A DNA stretch of 64,000 nucleotides from Hordeum vulgare subsp. vulgare (GCF_904849725.1 NC_058520.1:396379993-396443992); one strand, 5' to 3'; shown: positions 44,984 to 57,655, counted from the stretch's first letter. The notes: generated from the sequence alone by a model not told the origin. Made by a program: numbers and translations.

Positions 44984-45673
44984 TCATTGAAGAACGCCGG
45001 AAACGCTTTCCTTGTACAACTGGCCATCAACGACAGTGAATGACTTCGACCTGCGGACTATCTGCCTGGCCTGGACTTCGTCTTCTGGTAATTCCTGCCT
45101 CAGGATATATGCAATGATCGGCACAGTCCAATCGGGGATGACAACAAGAATTTCCATGATCAGATCAACCACAGCAGGTACGTCGACTTCAGTCGGATCT
45201 GCCGAACTCTTTGGTTGTACTGGTTCCTCTGTGAAAGGATCTTCTTTGACTGAGGGAAGGTGGACGTGCTCGAGGCAGACGTCACTCGGGACTGGTCTCC
45301 GAGTGGATCCGAGTTTTGCCAACTCATCAGCCGCTTGGTTCTTCAGTGGCGGAACATGGTGGAGTTCCAGACCTTCAAACTTCTTCTCAAGCTTCCTCAC
45401 TGCATTGCAGTATGTGGTCATGGTGGGGTTCCTGACGTCCCACTCTTTCATCACTTGATTAACCACCAAATCCGAATCGCCATAGACCATCAGGCGACGG
45501 ACGCCGAGTGGGATGGCCATACACAGTCCGTAAAGGAGAGCTTCATACTCTGCCTCATTGTTGGAGGAATCAAAGTGTATCTGCAACACATATTTGAGTT
45601 TGTCGCCCTTTGGCGATACAATCACAACGTCAGCGCCGGAGCCATTCAACATCTTGGACCCATCAAAGAACAT
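44984..45673 (-). pseudogene. Archaeal-type RNase H and linker to integrase (element B)
   Basis: MFFDGSK opens the second RNase H, followed by a Glu in SNNEAEYEALL, the GDSDLV Asp and NQAADELAKLG, so the acidic residues are intact. The linker (RQELPEDEVQARQIVRRSKSF) parallels element A. The frame ends after SGVLQ at a stop (TCA on the plus strand, near 44984), where A2 reads SGVFQRCVS. Confidence 0.85.
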
Positions 45674-46005
45674 TGTCCAATGAGCCGAGTAGATGTGGGT
45701 CGGTTGCTATTGTTCTACCCATTCTGCTATGAAGTCAGCCAGGGCTTGAGACTTTATAGCTTTCTTGGCCTCGAACTTGATATCGCAGTACAACATCTCC
45801 ATTTCCCACTTCGCCACTCGGCCTGATGCGTCCCGGTTGTGGAGGATTTCCGACAACGGGGCATCAGAAACAACAGACACCGAGTGGTCTTGGAATAATG
45901 GGCCACCTTCTTCGCAGTCATGTAAATCCCGTAGATAAGTTTTTGATAGTGGGGATACCTCTCCTTGGAAGGGGTCAGGACTCCGGAGATGTAATATACT
46001 GGCCG

Positions 46006-47108
46006 CTAAACTTTGTATGCTTTGCCTTCTTCTTCTCGTTCGACTGTAAGAACAGTGCTGACGACTTGATTTGTAGCCGCGATATACAGAAGAAGGGGCT
46101 CTTTACTAAGCGGAGGAGTAAGAACCGGCTGGGTGGAAAGTAGGACTTTGAGGTCGTCGAACGCGATTTGGGCTTCGTCTGTCCACTCGAAAGTATCTGA
46201 TTTCTTCATGAGTCGGTACAGAGGAAGCACTTTCTCGCCGAGTCGACTGGTGAACCTGCTCAAAGCCGCTAGGCAACCTGTGAGCCATTGAACATCGTGT
46301 ATTCTGACCAGCCTCTCTATTCGGATGATGGTCCCGATCTTTTCGGGGTTGACATCGATCCCTCGTTCGGAAACGAAGAAACCGAGTAACTTTCCGCTGG
46401 GAACGTCGAATGAACATTTGGCGGGGTTGAGCTTGATATCGTACCTACGAAGGTTGGCGAATGTTTCTGCCAAGTCAGTCAGAAGGTCGGAACCTTTGCG
46501 TGACTTGACTACGATATCATCCATATACGCCTCCACATTCCGACCGATCTGGTCGAGGAGGCATTTTTGGATCATGCGCATAAAGGTAGCTCCTGCATTC
46601 TTCAAACCGAATGGCATAGTGATGTAGCAGAAGCACCCGAATGGGGTGATGAAGGCTGTTTTTAATTCATCGGGGCCATACAGACGGATCTGATGATAGC
46701 CCGAGTAGGCATCAAGAAATGACAAATGTTCGCAACCCGTAGTCGTATCGACAATTTGATCGATGCGGGGGAGCGGAAAATGGTCTTTCGGGCAGACCTT
46801 ATTGAGGTGCTTGAAGTCGATGCACATTCGGAGCGACTTGTCCTTCTTGGCACCATGACAACATTGGCGAGCCACTCGGAGTGGTGAACCTCGCGAATGA
46901 AGTTGGCTGCCAACAGCTTGGCCACCTCTTCCCCGATTGCCTTCCTCTTATGCGCGGCGGACCGTCGCAGGCGTTCTCGGACAGGCCGAGCGGTGGGATC
47001 CACATGCAGTCGGTGCTCAGCCAACTCCCTGGGTACACCTGGCATGTCAGAGGGTTTCCATGCGAAGATGTCCCAGTTCTCACGGAGGAATTGGGTGAGA
47101 TCGGCTTC
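46006..47108 (-). pseudogene. Reverse transcriptase and first RNase H (element B)
   Basis: Right after the UAG at 47111-47109 the frame reads EADLTQFLRENWDIFAW and PSDMPGVPRELAEHRL, then the RT N-terminus (KAIGEEVAKLLAANFIREV). A one-base shift near 46860 (KKDKSLRMCIDFKHLNK) leads to FLDAYSGYHQIRL, the catalytic YMDD (EAYMDDIVVK), KLNPAKCSFDV and the RNase H beginning LLLYIAATN. It ends at 46006 after a frame change, and the rest of the RNase H lies in other frames to 45680. Confidence 0.9.
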
Positions 47109-47720
47109 CTATTTAGGATCGAGGGTGGTGGAGATGTTCGTCGGGGCAGCAATGTCGTCCGTCGGGTGGATGCTGACCTTCTTTGTCTCTCCCGCCGACT
47201 GGAATGCCAACTCCAAAGCTGGCTTCTTCGAGCGCATCAAGTCAGCGGGGTCGACTGTTTTCTTGTATTCGTCGAGCTCGAGGACGGCCATCTGCTGGTC
47301 GGCGATTCTTGATCCCTGCTGCAGACACTCTTCGGCCCGCTGTTGATTGCCCGTGATGGTGATCACACCTTTCGGGCATGGCATCTGCAGCTTCAGGTAT
47401 ACGTAACACGGACGGGCCAGGAAACGTGCATACGCTGGGCGGCCCAGAATTGCGTGGTAAGCGCTCTGGAAGTCCACCACTTCGAACGTCAGCTTTTCCT
47501 TGCGGAAGTTCTTGTCGGAGCCGAACACGACGTCCAACGCGATCTGGCCGGGTGACTTGGCCTTCCGTCCAAGGACGACTCCAAGGAACTGCATGCTCCT
47601 CTCGCTGAGTTTGGACATCGGAATGCCCATCCCCTTGAGAGTGTCGGCGTACATGATGTTCAAGCCGCTGCCGCCGTCCATGAGGACTTGCGCAGTCGGA
47701 CTCCTTCCACCACCGGGTCG
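47109..47720 (-). pseudogene. Retropepsin-like protease (element B)
   Basis: The active-site motif is LMDGGSGLNIMY, followed by LGRPAYARFLARPCYVYLK, the same layout as in element A. It ends in STTLDPK then UAG at 47111-47109, with the frame open beyond it into RT. The frame joins gag through a one-base shift near 47705. Confidence 0.85.
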
Positions 47721-49783
47721 ACGACCAGAGCCTGTCTCCCTGGGGTGGGTACGTGTGCTGGATGATCCGACTGGTCGAAGGTGATCGCAGTCTGAGACCA
47801 TTTGAGGAACTTGGGGTTGGTAGGGGTGGCCATGTTCACCTCCCTGTTCACCAGCTTTAGTCGACTCTTGCTCTCAATTTCAGCAAAAATCATGAGTGTT
47901 GCATGGACTTGGGGGAACGGATCCTCCTTATCCTCCTCATCCTGTTCATTATCCTTTTCACTCGGTTGCCCTTCGCCGAACCCCTGGATCAGGAGGCGAC
48001 ACTGTCGAGTGGTATGCTTCGGATATATGGGGTTACCCTCTTCATCCATCTTCGTATGAACCGGACATGGCTGGTCCAGGATGGGATTATTGAACTGCTT
48101 CTTCTTGGGGGTAAACTGAGCCTTCCCTTTGCCCTTGAACTTGGTATTGGTTACGGCTGCAGCTTCTGCCTGCGGGGTGGACGGAGCTTTCTGCTTCTGC
48201 TTCCGAGTATTGCTCCCATCTCCATCGCCGACTGTCTTGTGCTTGCCGCTTCGGATGCGGTCCTCTTCTTCGCCATTCGCATAGCATGCTGCTATCTCCA
48301 TCATCTTGCTCATGGAGATGTCACCTGTTCGGCCGAACTTTAAGTACAGATCCCTGTACCGCACGCCTGCCTTGAAGGCGCAGACTGCTTGATGCTCTGT
48401 GACGTTCTCCACCGTGTGGTAGAGAGTTGTCCAACGCTGAATGAAGTCACGCAGGGGCTCATTCTGCTTCTGGACGCAATGCTGGAGCTCCACGAGGCCC
48501 GCAGGGCGCTTGCATGTCCCTTCGAAGGTCCTAATGAACACTCGGGCCAGATCTGCCCAACTGTAGATGCTTGAGGGGGCCAACTGGTTCAACCACGCTC
48601 GCGCCGAGCCGTCGAGCATCAGAGGGAGGTGCTTCATGGCGACATGATCGTCTCCTCCTCCGATCTGGACTGCCACTCGGTAATCATCCAGCCACGTTTC
48701 TGGCTTGGACTCTCCTGTAAACTTGCTGATTCCCGTCGCCAATCGGAAGTTGGGAGGGATGTCAGCCGAATGGATGGCTCGACTGAAACACTCGGGAACA
48801 GACACGATGGTCCTGCTTGCACTCGGACGGTCAATATCGTAACCATCACGGTGGGCTCGGCCCCTGTCGACCCTTCGCTGGGCGATACGCCCTCTGGCGT
48901 CGGGCCTTGGGTCGTAAGTGTCACCGACTGAACGCCAATCATCATGATGTCGGGGCCCGTAGGGCCCACCCCGCGGAGGGGTGCGTGAACGGCGACGATC
49001 TTTGGGATTTATGGAACGGCTACCTCCCCTATGTCGCTCATGGGAACCAGGGCTGTGAACTGACCGATGCGTATTCGCATGAACAGAACTATTGTGGATC
49101 CTGTTGTGCGACTGGGAAACAGCCGAATTTTGCTGCTGCGCCGTGTGCAACAGGGCGCGGATTTGCTCGATCCCCCTGCCAGCCTCTGAATCAGTCGACT
49201 GAAGGGAATCGGCTATCTTGGCAGCCGCATCCAAGTTGAGGAGGGGTGTGCGGAACAACTCCACGCTACTCCGCCGAGTGTGCCGACTGGCAGAACGGCG
49301 AGGCGGACGACGCGCGCCGGACGTTTCGCCGATCTCGTGCTCGTTCCGGCCAGCTTGACGGGGATCTTCATGGGAGTCGGCCATGTGTACTTCTGCTGCA
49401 GGCCCGCGGCCTGCGTACTCGGAAGGAAACTCAGCCGGAACCGAGTCCGAGCGCTGGGACGGCGGGGCAACCACAACCGACTCTAGAACCGCCACTTGTG
49501 AAGACGCGTTCTGGCGTGCCTGGGCGTGTTGCACCCAACGCGGGAGCCGCGGACGGCAGGACCGCTTGTTGCGGCGCGTGACGGCGGTGAAGGTCGACAC
49601 CGGAGCCGACTGCTGGAGAAGAAGAATGCCGCGGGCGCCGGCACGGAAGTGCGTAGCCCCGCGGCGGGGAAGCGCCTCGACGTCGAGAGGGGCGTCCCGC
49701 AGCCATGCCGAATCGTCGACGACGAAGGAGAGAGCGCCGAAGAAGATCTCGTGGCCCATGCTCGAATCTCCACCGGACGACAT
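47705..49783 (-). CDS. Gag polyprotein (element B)
   Basis: From the ATG at 49783 the frame runs about 690 codons without a stop, so gag is intact apart from the shift into protease. A long basic, arginine- and serine-rich N-terminal half (RRSASRHTRRSS, KDRRRSRTPPRGG) precedes the retrotransposon gag domain (STPETWLDD-like FTGESKPETWLDDY, SARAWLNQLAP, FEGTCKRPAGL). A CPVH...HTTRQC zinc-binding-like segment follows, then a strongly acidic stretch (EKDNEQDEEDKEDP). It would form the particle. An upstream in-frame TTG overlaps the primer-binding site, but ATG at 49783 is the better start. Confidence 0.8.
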
Positions 49784-49830
49784 GACGGAATGAAGTAGTC
49801 GCAAACTCGCCGGAAGTCGCTTAGATGCCT

Positions 49831-49848
49831 GCCCCACGGTGGGCGCCA
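49831..49848 (-). promoter_or_regulatory. Primer-binding site, element B
   Basis: TGGCGCCCACCGTGGGGC on the minus strand, two bases inside the LTR end. Identical to element A although the LTR bodies differ. Confidence 0.85.
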
Positions 49849-49850
49849 AC

Positions 49851-50407
49851 TGTCGTGGGTATAATCCTGACAGTAGATGTGTAGGGTACGAAAGGATGGA
49901 CAGAGCCTTAGCTATGGCGAGGTTGTATGAGTTCAGGCCCTTCTTCGGTGGAGGTAATAGCCCTACGTCTCAGTGCTCTGGGAGCTTGTTCTCGAGTGGA
50001 ATATGGAATACAATGATTTGCTAACCCCTGCACCAGTGGGGGAGGGTGGCTTATATAGAGTGCGCTGCCCTCCACAACGGTTCGGTGCGCAGGGGTGGAG
50101 TAGTGGCGAATAAATGCCTACGTTACACGTAACGTACATCTTAAATGCTAATAAAGGCACATGGAAACGTATGACCGTTTCCCTCCAGGGGGGTTACGAT
50201 ACACAAAGTGGAATCCAGTCGGTTAGTTTGATAAACTCCGAATGCTAATCTCCGACTGGATGGTCGAGGATCTGTTACTGACTGGATGAAGGGAACTCCT
50301 TAGTTCAGTAGGAACTGACTAAGGGCCTTGTCCCTTATGAGGGGTAGTCCTTGGGTGGGACCTACAAGGCAGGCCTCTGACCCTACCCTAGGACTATGAC
50401 CCCATCA
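49851..50407 (-). repeat. 5' LTR of element B
   Basis: On the minus strand it begins TGATGGGG and ends CCACGACA, adjacent to the primer-binding site. It carries GTGGCTTATATAGAG near 50046-50060 on the plus strand, a symmetric TATATA that could serve as promoter. Confidence 0.95.
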
Positions 50408-50412
50408 ACAAG

Positions 50413-50754
50413 GTTTTCAAAGATAAAAAAATATCGTCTGCAGGTTCTCTTCCGATGCACAGGTATTCTCCGTTCGTGGTCCACCTTATACCGGACGGAG
50501 TTTCAAGACCTTTTTATGGAGGCATTTGTGCGACTGGAGAAGGTGGCGAGGGATATTTTTATCCCACATGGATGGCACTGTGATCTCCGGATAGGTCCTC
50601 CGTAGGCGACGACGATTTACGTCTACACGATTGTATTACATCTGTTACTGTTTTATTTTTCGTACTTTTGGTCTGTGGCTGTGTGCATGTTAGTGTGCAA
50701 AGGCCGGGTGTAATGCTTAAAACCGTTTAAGTAATAAAAGCCCTTTATAAAAAA
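50413..50754 (+). mobile_element. LINE, part 2 and 3' tail
   Basis: It continues the LINE ORF after the ACAAG duplication with VFKDKK, then in a shifted frame FRCTGILRSWSTLYR and DIFIPHGWHCDLRIGPP before a stop at about 50605. A 3' untranslated region follows and ends TAATAAAAGCCCTTTATAAAAAAA, a short A-rich tail. Copia element C resumes at once (ATCGATGTGCAACTC). Confidence 0.8.
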
Positions 50755-50756
50755 AC

Positions 50757-52288
50757 TATCGATGTGCAACTCTTTCTCTGACAAAATGGAAATCTATTTC
50801 AATATGTTTTGTTCTTGCATGAAACACACGATTAGCAGTTAGGTAGGTAGCACCAAGGTTATCACACCGTAGGCATGGAGCTTTGATGCTCTTGACACCA
50901 AGCTCTCTCAGCATGGACTGTACCCAGATGATCTCAGTTGTGGCATTTGCAAGTGCCTTGTACTCAACCTCTCTACTTGACATAGACACAATAGCTTATT
51001 TCTTTGCACACCATGATATTAGGTTGGGTCCAAAGAATATTGCAAACCCACCAGTGGAGCGTATGTCATCTACGCATCCTGACTAGTCGATGTTAGAAAA
51101 AGCAACGACTAGAGTAGATGAATACTTACTGAAAGTAAGACCAAGATTCATAGTATTTTTCACATATCTCGCTATACGCTTAGCAACGCTCCAATGAACT
51201 GTAGTGGGTGCATGAAGAAACCGACATACTTTGTTAAAAGCAAAGGAAATATCAGGTCTTGTCAGAGTCAAGTACTGAAGTGCTCCTACCAGGCTTCTAT
51301 AATTCGTATTATCCTCTTGATTCAAGAGGTCTCCTTTTGTGAGTGATAATTTTTCTGAACTAGACAAGGGAGTTGGTGATGGTTTACATCCTTCAAGACC
51401 AACTCTTCTTACCAGGTTAGCAGCCTGTATTTCCTGAGAGAGATGAAGACCATTTTCATGTTTCTTTACTTCAATCCCTAAAAAAAATGCAGGTCACCCA
51501 AATCCTTTAGAGCAAACTCAGCACTCAAGCCCTTCAACAGTCCTATCACTACCTCATCAGATGAACTAGTGACAATGATATCATCAACATAGATAAGCTC
51601 AAATATGGATGTATTTGACTTACTATAAATAAACAATGAAGTATCACACTTAGAAGGAACAAAGCCAAGTGCTTGTAGTTTCTGACTGAGGCGTCAGTAG
51701 CATGCCCTAGGAGCTTGTTTTAGTCCATATAGAGCTTTATCAAGCTTGCACACATAAGATGGTGAGTTTTTGCTTACAGACCTAGGAGGTTGCTTCATAT
51801 ATACTTCCTCTTCCAGAACACCATGAGGGAACGCGCTCTGCACATCTAGTTGTCTAAGGCTCCATCCCCTGGACACAACAATAGAGAATACAAGATGAAT
51901 GGTGGCAGCTTTAACAAGAGGACTAAAAGTGTCCTCATAATCAATGCCATACCTTTGTTTGAACCCCTTTGCAGCCAGTATTGCCTTGTAGCGGTCTATT
52001 GGTTCCATGAGACTTTCTTTTGATTCTCAAAACCCACTTGCAATCAATTAAGTTTCTACCTTGTTTCGGAGGAACCAGGTGCCATGTTTTATTTTTCTGG
52101 AGTGCCAAGTATCCTTCTTCCATGGATTTCTTGCAACGTGCATCCTTGAGAGCCTCCTCAACCGTGACAGGTTCACCTATAGTGTAGCAGGCCAAACCAT
52201 ACGTTGTTTTATAAGTAACATGCTTGATTATCCCTTTTCGTAGACGAGTTCGGGGATGCACAGGCGAGACTGCGCCTTCCCTAGGCAC
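50757..52288 (-). pseudogene. Copia RT and RNase H (element C)
   Basis: The minus-strand translation gives the RT start ([23 protein letters not shown]), then after a frame change [45 protein letters not shown], and the catalytic IYVDDIIVT near 51580. After that come the connection ([10 protein letters not shown]) and RNase H ([33 protein letters not shown]). Stops near 51694, 51083 and 50990 and the nested insertions make it dead. The upstream linker to integrase runs to 52424, where element D begins. Confidence 0.85.
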
Positions 52289-52424
52289 AGACGATCATGT
52301 ACCCAATCCATAGGCGGATGCACCTAGCGCTCTTGCTGTAGCGTCCGCCAACCTTGGATCTTTTGCGGTTGTGGCGTGTGACGAGTTGGTCGCAGGCGGC
52401 ACAAAGGATCCTGCACCCCCTGCA

Positions 52425-54240
52425 TGTTGGAAATATGCCCTAGAGGCAATGATAAAATAGTTATTATTATATTTCCTGTTACGAGATAATCGTTTATTAT
52501 CCATGCTATAATTGTATTGAATGAAAACATAGATACATGTGTGGATACATAGACAGTCCCTAGCAAGCCTCTAGTTGGCTAGCCAGTTGATCAATGATGG
52601 TCAAGGTTTTCTGACCATATGCAAGTGTTGTCACTTGATAACTGGATCACATCATTAGGAGAATCATGTGATGGACTAGACCCAAACTATGAACGTAGCA
52701 TATTGATCATGTCGTTTTATTGCTATTGTTTTCTGCGTGTCAAGTATTTACTCCTATGACCATGAGATCATATAACTCACTGGCACCGAAGGAATACCTT
52801 GTGTGCATCAAACTTAGCAACATAACTTGGTGACTATAAAGGTATTCTACAGGTATCTCCGAAGGTGTCCGTTGGGTTAGTATGGATCAAGACTGGGATT
52901 TGTCACTCCGTGTGACGGAGAGGTATCTCGGGGCCCACTCGGTAATACAACATCACACACAAACCTTGCAAGCAATGTGACTAAGTGTAAGTCACGGGAT
53001 CTTGTATTACGGAACGAGTAAAGAGACTTGTTGGTAACGAGATTGAAATAGGTATGCGGGTACCGACGATCGAATCTCGGGCAACTAACATACCGAAGGA
53101 TAAAGGGAATGACATACGGGATTATATGAATCCTTGGCACTGAGGTTCAACTGATAAGATCTTCGGAGAATATGTAGGATCCAATATGGGAATCCAGGTC
53201 CCGCTATTGGATATTGACCGAGGAGTGTCTCTGGTCATGTCTACATAGTTCTCGAACCCGCAGGTCTTCACACTTAAGGTTCGATGATGTTTTAGTATAG
53301 TTGACTTATATGTGTGGTTACCGAATGTAGTTAGGAGTCCCGGATGAGATCACAGATGTCACGAGAGTTTCTGGAATGTTCCGGAAACGAAGATTGATAT
53401 ATAGGATGGTTTCATTTGGTCACCGGAAAGTTTCGGACAATTGCGGTAGTGTACCGGGAGTGACGAATGGGTTCCGGGTGTTTACCGAGAGTGGCCCACC
53501 CACCCGGGAGTGAGCCCAAGGCCCTAGGGTGGCGCCACAAGTCCTTAGTGGGCTGGTGGATTCAGCCCAAGAGGGCTATGGCGCCACGTAAACAAAATAC
53601 CAAAAGAAAAGAAAAAGAAAAAGGAAAGAGGGAGGTGGGAAGGAAGAGGAGGACTCCTCCTCCTTCCCAAACCGAATTGGAGGAGGAGCCCTCCTCCTCT
53701 TGGCGGCCGACGCACCTTGTGGGCCTTGTCCCTCAAGGCTAGCCCCTCCCCCACCCTCCTATATATAGTGGTGGTTTAGGGCTTTTTGAGACACAACTTT
53801 GCCACGTGCAACTCTAGCCTATTCCACATAGTTTTACCTCTAGATCGGATTTCTGCGGAGCTCGGGCGGAGCCCTGCAGGAGTAGATTATCACCACCAGC
53901 AAAGCGCCGTCACGTTGCCGGAGAACTCATCTACTTCTCCATCTTGCTTGCTGGATCAAGAAGGCCGAGATCATCATCGAGCTGTACGTGTGCTGAACAC
54001 GGAGGTGCCGTCCGTTCGGCGCTAGATCGGAACGGATCGTGGGACAGATCGCGCGACGGTTCGTGGGACGGTTCGAGGGACGTGAAGATGTTACACTACA
54101 TCAACCGCGTTTCTTAATGCTTCCCGTTGTGCGATCTACAAGGGCACGTAGATCTAATCTCCACTCCTAGATGGACATCACCATGATAGGTCTTCGTGTG
54201 CGTAGGAATTTTTTTCTTTCCCATGCAACGTTCCCCAACA
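52425..54240 (+). repeat. 5' LTR of element D
   Basis: 1816 bp, starting TGTTGGAAATATGCCC and ending CGTTCCCCAACA. A TATA box (TATATATA, 53760-53767) is followed by TTTGAGACAC and the conserved AGAAGGCCGAGATC segment. The 3' part matches 18035-18696. Confidence 0.95.
53760..53767 (+). promoter_or_regulatory. TATA box of LTR D
   Basis: CCTATATATAGTGG. The same box is found as CCTATATATACAG at 18213-18225 in the other Angela-type LTR. Confidence 0.7.
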
Positions 54241-54241
54241 G

Positions 54242-54259
54242 TGGCATCATGAGCTAGGT
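54242..54259 (+). promoter_or_regulatory. Primer-binding site of element D, imperfect
   Basis: TGGCATCATGAGCTAGGT one base after the LTR. It resembles the initiator-tRNA-Met site used by this family (TGGTATCAGAGC type) with several changes. Confidence 0.7.
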
Positions 54260-55506
54260 TCATGTGTAGATGTTATCTCGAGTAGAACACAGAAGGTTTT
54301 GTGGACGATGAATTTCAATTTGCTTCCCTCCTTAGTCTTTTCTCGATTCAACGGTATTGTTGGATTGAAGCGGCCCAGACCGACATAACTCGTACGCTTA
54401 CGAGAGACTGGTTTCATCGATTGACATGCAACCTCGTTGCATAAAGATGACTGGCGAGTGCCTGTTTCTTCAGCTTTAGTTGAATTGGTTTTGACCGAGG
54501 CGATCCTCAGAGGTTAAATAGCAATTTGCACATCTCCGTTGTGGTTTTTGCGTAAGTAAGATGCGATCATACTAGATACCCATAGCAGCCATGTAAAACA
54601 TGCAACAACAAATTAGAGGACGTCTAACTTGTTTTTGCAGGGTATGCTTGTGATATGATATGGCCAATGACGTGATGTGATATATTGGATGTATGAGATG
54701 ATCATGTTGTAATAGTTAATATCGACTTGCACGTCGATGCTACGTCAACCGGCATGAGCCATAGGGTTGTCTTTAAACTAACGTTTGTGCTTGCAGATGT
54801 GTTTACTATATTGCTAGGTCGAAGCTTTAGTAGTAATAGCATAGATAGCACGACAACCTCGATGGCGACACGTTGATGGATATCATGATGATGGAGATCA
54901 TGGTGTGGCGCCGGTGACAAGAAGATCATGCCGGTGCTTGGGTGATGGAGATCAAGAAGCACAAGATGATGGCCATATCATGTCATTGATGAATTGCATG
55001 TGATGTTAATCCTTTTATGCACCTTATTTTGCTTAGAACGACGCTGTCATTATAAGGTGATCTCTCACTAAAATTTCAAGACTAAATTGTGTTCTCCCCG
55101 ACTATGCACCGTTGCGACAATTCGTCGTTTCGAGACACCACGTGATGATCGGGTGTGATAGACTCAACGTTCACATACAACGGGTGCAAAACAGTTGCAC
55201 ACGCGGAACACACGGGTTAAACTTGACGAGCCTAGCATGTGCAGACATGGCCTCGGAACACATGAGACCGAAAGGTCGAGCATGAATCGTATAGTTGATA
55301 TGATTAGCATAGAGATGCTTACCAATGAAACTATTCTCAACTCACATGATGAGCAGACTTGAGTTAGTGAATTTGAATCATGTACCACTCAAATGACTAG
55401 AGAGATGTAATTTATGAGTGGGAGTTTATTAGTAATTTGATTAATTAAACTCTAATTATCCTAAACATAGTCTAAGTCCACTTTGCAAATTTTGTGTTGT
55501 AGATCA
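54260..55506 (+). other. Untranslated leader of element D
   Basis: About 1.25 kb without a recognised gene. Leaders of this kind precede gag in BARE/Angela elements and carry packaging and dimerisation signals, which I could not locate. Confidence 0.6.
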
Positions 55507-57655
55507 ATGGATCATGCAATTGTCACCCTGAATTTTAATACGTTCCTAGAGAAAGCTAAGTTGAAAGATGATGGAAGCAACTTTGTAGAGTGGGATCGTA
55601 ATCTTAAGTTGCTCCTGCAAGTTGGGAAGAAGGATTATGTCCTTAATGCTGCACTAGGAGATGAACCACCCTCTACGACTGACCAAGATGTTAAGAACGC
55701 TTGGTTAACTCGTAAGGAGGACTACTCAGTAGTTCAATGTGCAGTCTTGTATGGCTTAGAGCCGGGACTTCAACGTTGCTTTGAGCGTCATGGAGCATAT
55801 GAGATGTTCCAGGAGTTGAAGTTTATCTTTCAGAAGAATGCCCGGATCGAGAGGTATGAGACTTCCGATAAATTCTATGCTTGCAAGATGGAGGAGAATT
55901 CGCCTGTCAGTGAACATGTGCTCAAAATGTGTGGGTACTCAAACCGTCTAGCTGAGCTGGGGATTGAACTCCCCCAAGAGGCTATCACTGAAAAAATTCT
56001 TCAATCACTGCCACCGAGCTACAAGAGCTTTGTGTTGAACTATAACATGCAAGGGATGAACAAGTCCCCTGGCGAGTTATTCACGATGATGAAAGTCGCA
56101 GAGTCAGAACTCCGGAAAGAACATCAAGTGTTGATGGTAAATAAGACCACTAGTTTCAATAGAAATGGAAAAGGCAAGAAGGGTAACTCCAAGAAGAGCG
56201 ACAAGCATGTTGCCAATCCAACGAAGAAACCCAACGTTGGGCCTAAGCCTGAAACAGAGTTTTATTATTGCAAGGGACTGGGTCACTCGAAGCGCAACTG
56301 CCCCAAGTATTTGGCTCATAAGAAGGCGGCCAAGGAAAAATCAGGTATATTTGATACACATGTTATTGATGTGTACTTAACTAACTCTCGTAGTAGTGCC
56401 TGGGTATTCGATACCGGTTCTGTTGCTCATATTTGCAACTTGAGACAGGAACTGCGGAATAAACGAAGGCTGACGAAGGATGAAGTGAAGATGCGCGTGG
56501 GAAATGGTTCCAAGGTTGATGCAATCGCCGTCGGCAAAGTTTCACTTCAGTTACCACGAGGATTAGTTATGAACTTAAATAATTGTCATTTAGTGCGTGT
56601 GTTAAGCATGAACATTATATCTAGATCTTGTTTATTGCGAGGCGGTTACTCGTTTAAGTCACAGCATAATGGTTGTTCTATTTCTATGAGTAATATCTTT
56701 TATGGTCATGCACCCAATGTGAGAGGATTGTTCATATTGAATCTTGATAGCGATGATACACATATACATAACATTGGGACCAAAAGAGTTAGAGTTAACA
56801 ATGATAGTGCCATGTTTTTTTGGCACTGTCGCTTAGGTCATATTGGTGTAAAGCGCATGAAGAAACTCAATTCCGATGGACTTTTGGAGTCACTTGACTT
56901 TGAATCACTTGACACATGCGAACCATGCCTCATGGGTCAGATGACTAAGACTCCGTTCTCCGAAACAATGGAGCGTGCAAGTGACTTGTTGGAAATCATA
57001 CATACCGATGTGTGCGGTCCGATGAGTGTGGAGGCACGCGGCGGATATCGTTATTTTCTCACCTTCACTGATGATTTGAGTAGGTATGGATATATCTACT
57101 TGATGAAGCACAAGTCTGAAACATTTGAGAAGTTCAAGCAATTTTAGAGTGAAGTTGAAAATCATCATAACAAGAAGATCAAGTTCCTACGGTCTGATCG
57201 TGGGGGTGAATATCTGAGTTTCGAGTTTGGTGCTCACTTAAGACAATATGGAATTGTTTCAAAGTTGACACCACGTGGAACACCACAGCGTAATGGTGTG
57301 TCCGAACATCGTAATCGTACTTTGTTAGAAATGGTGCGATCTATGATGTCTCTTACCAATTTGTCGTTATCGTTTTGGGGTTATGCATTAGATACAGCTG
57401 CATTTACTTTAAATAGGGCACCATCAAAATCCGTTGAGACGACACCATACGAACTATGGTATGGCAAAAGACCGACGTTGTCATTTCTTAAACTCTCGGG
57501 ATGTGATGCTTATGTCAAAAAGCTTCAGCCTAAAAAGCTGGAACCCAAAGCGGAAAAGTGTGTCTTCATAGGTTACCCAGAGGAGACAGTTGGGTACACC
57601 TTCTATCTCAAATCCGAGGGCAAAGTGTTTGTTGCTAAAAACGAAGCTTTTTCTT
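55507..57655 (+). pseudogene. Copia gag, protease and integrase (element D)
   Basis: The start is at MDHAIVTLNF. Gag (UBN2/Copia type) fills residues 1-230. The zinc knuckle near 254 reads EFYYCKGLGHSKRNC, so the first cysteine of the CCHC (ECFYC type) is lost. The protease site VFDTGSVAHIC is near residue 301. Integrase has WHCRLGHIG near 438 and CEPC. The DDE residues lie in HTDVCGP, RSDRGGEY and NGVSEHRN. An in-frame TAG at 57145-57147 replaces the CAG seen in the fragment at 4837-4839. A frameshift at about 57650 ends the frame before RT. It is one old mutation from being readable across integrase, but not functional. Confidence 0.9.

Larger units (their letters stand above)
35635..50407 (-). 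mobile_element. Tat-lineage Ty3/gypsy retrotransposon B, both LTRs and TSD
   Basis: LTRs at 35635-36191 and 49851-50407 (557 bp each) are flanked by ACAAG at 35630-35634 and 50408-50412. On the minus strand: 5' LTR, primer-binding site, gag, protease, RT, RNase H, second RNase H, integrase, tandem arrays, an antisense ORF remnant, 3' LTR. By hand I count about 16 differences between the LTRs (about 3 percent), so the insertion is fairly young; at the 1.3e-8 rate often used for grasses this is about 1 million years. The 5.4-kb Sukkula LTR at 38291-43718 inserted later. Excluding it the element is about 9.3 kb. Confidence 0.95.
34860..52424 (-). mobile_element. Ty1/copia element C, split by nested insertions
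   Basis: Pol (RT and RNase H) lies at 52288-50757 on the minus strand and the 3' end at about 35215-34860. Between them sit the LINE (35216-35634 and 50413-50754) and, inside the LINE, element B. On the right the element is cut by element D at 52424/52425. The sequence on both sides of the LINE (GGGCAATGACTTTGTG left, GATGTGCAACTCTTTCTC right) reads as adjacent parts of the same Copia 3' region. Confidence 0.7.

Noticed and set aside
49213..49798. Several plus-strand ORFs opposite gag of element B
   Set aside because: Shadow frames of the GC-rich gag gene; unlike the antisense gene of element A they have no family motif and no splice layout.
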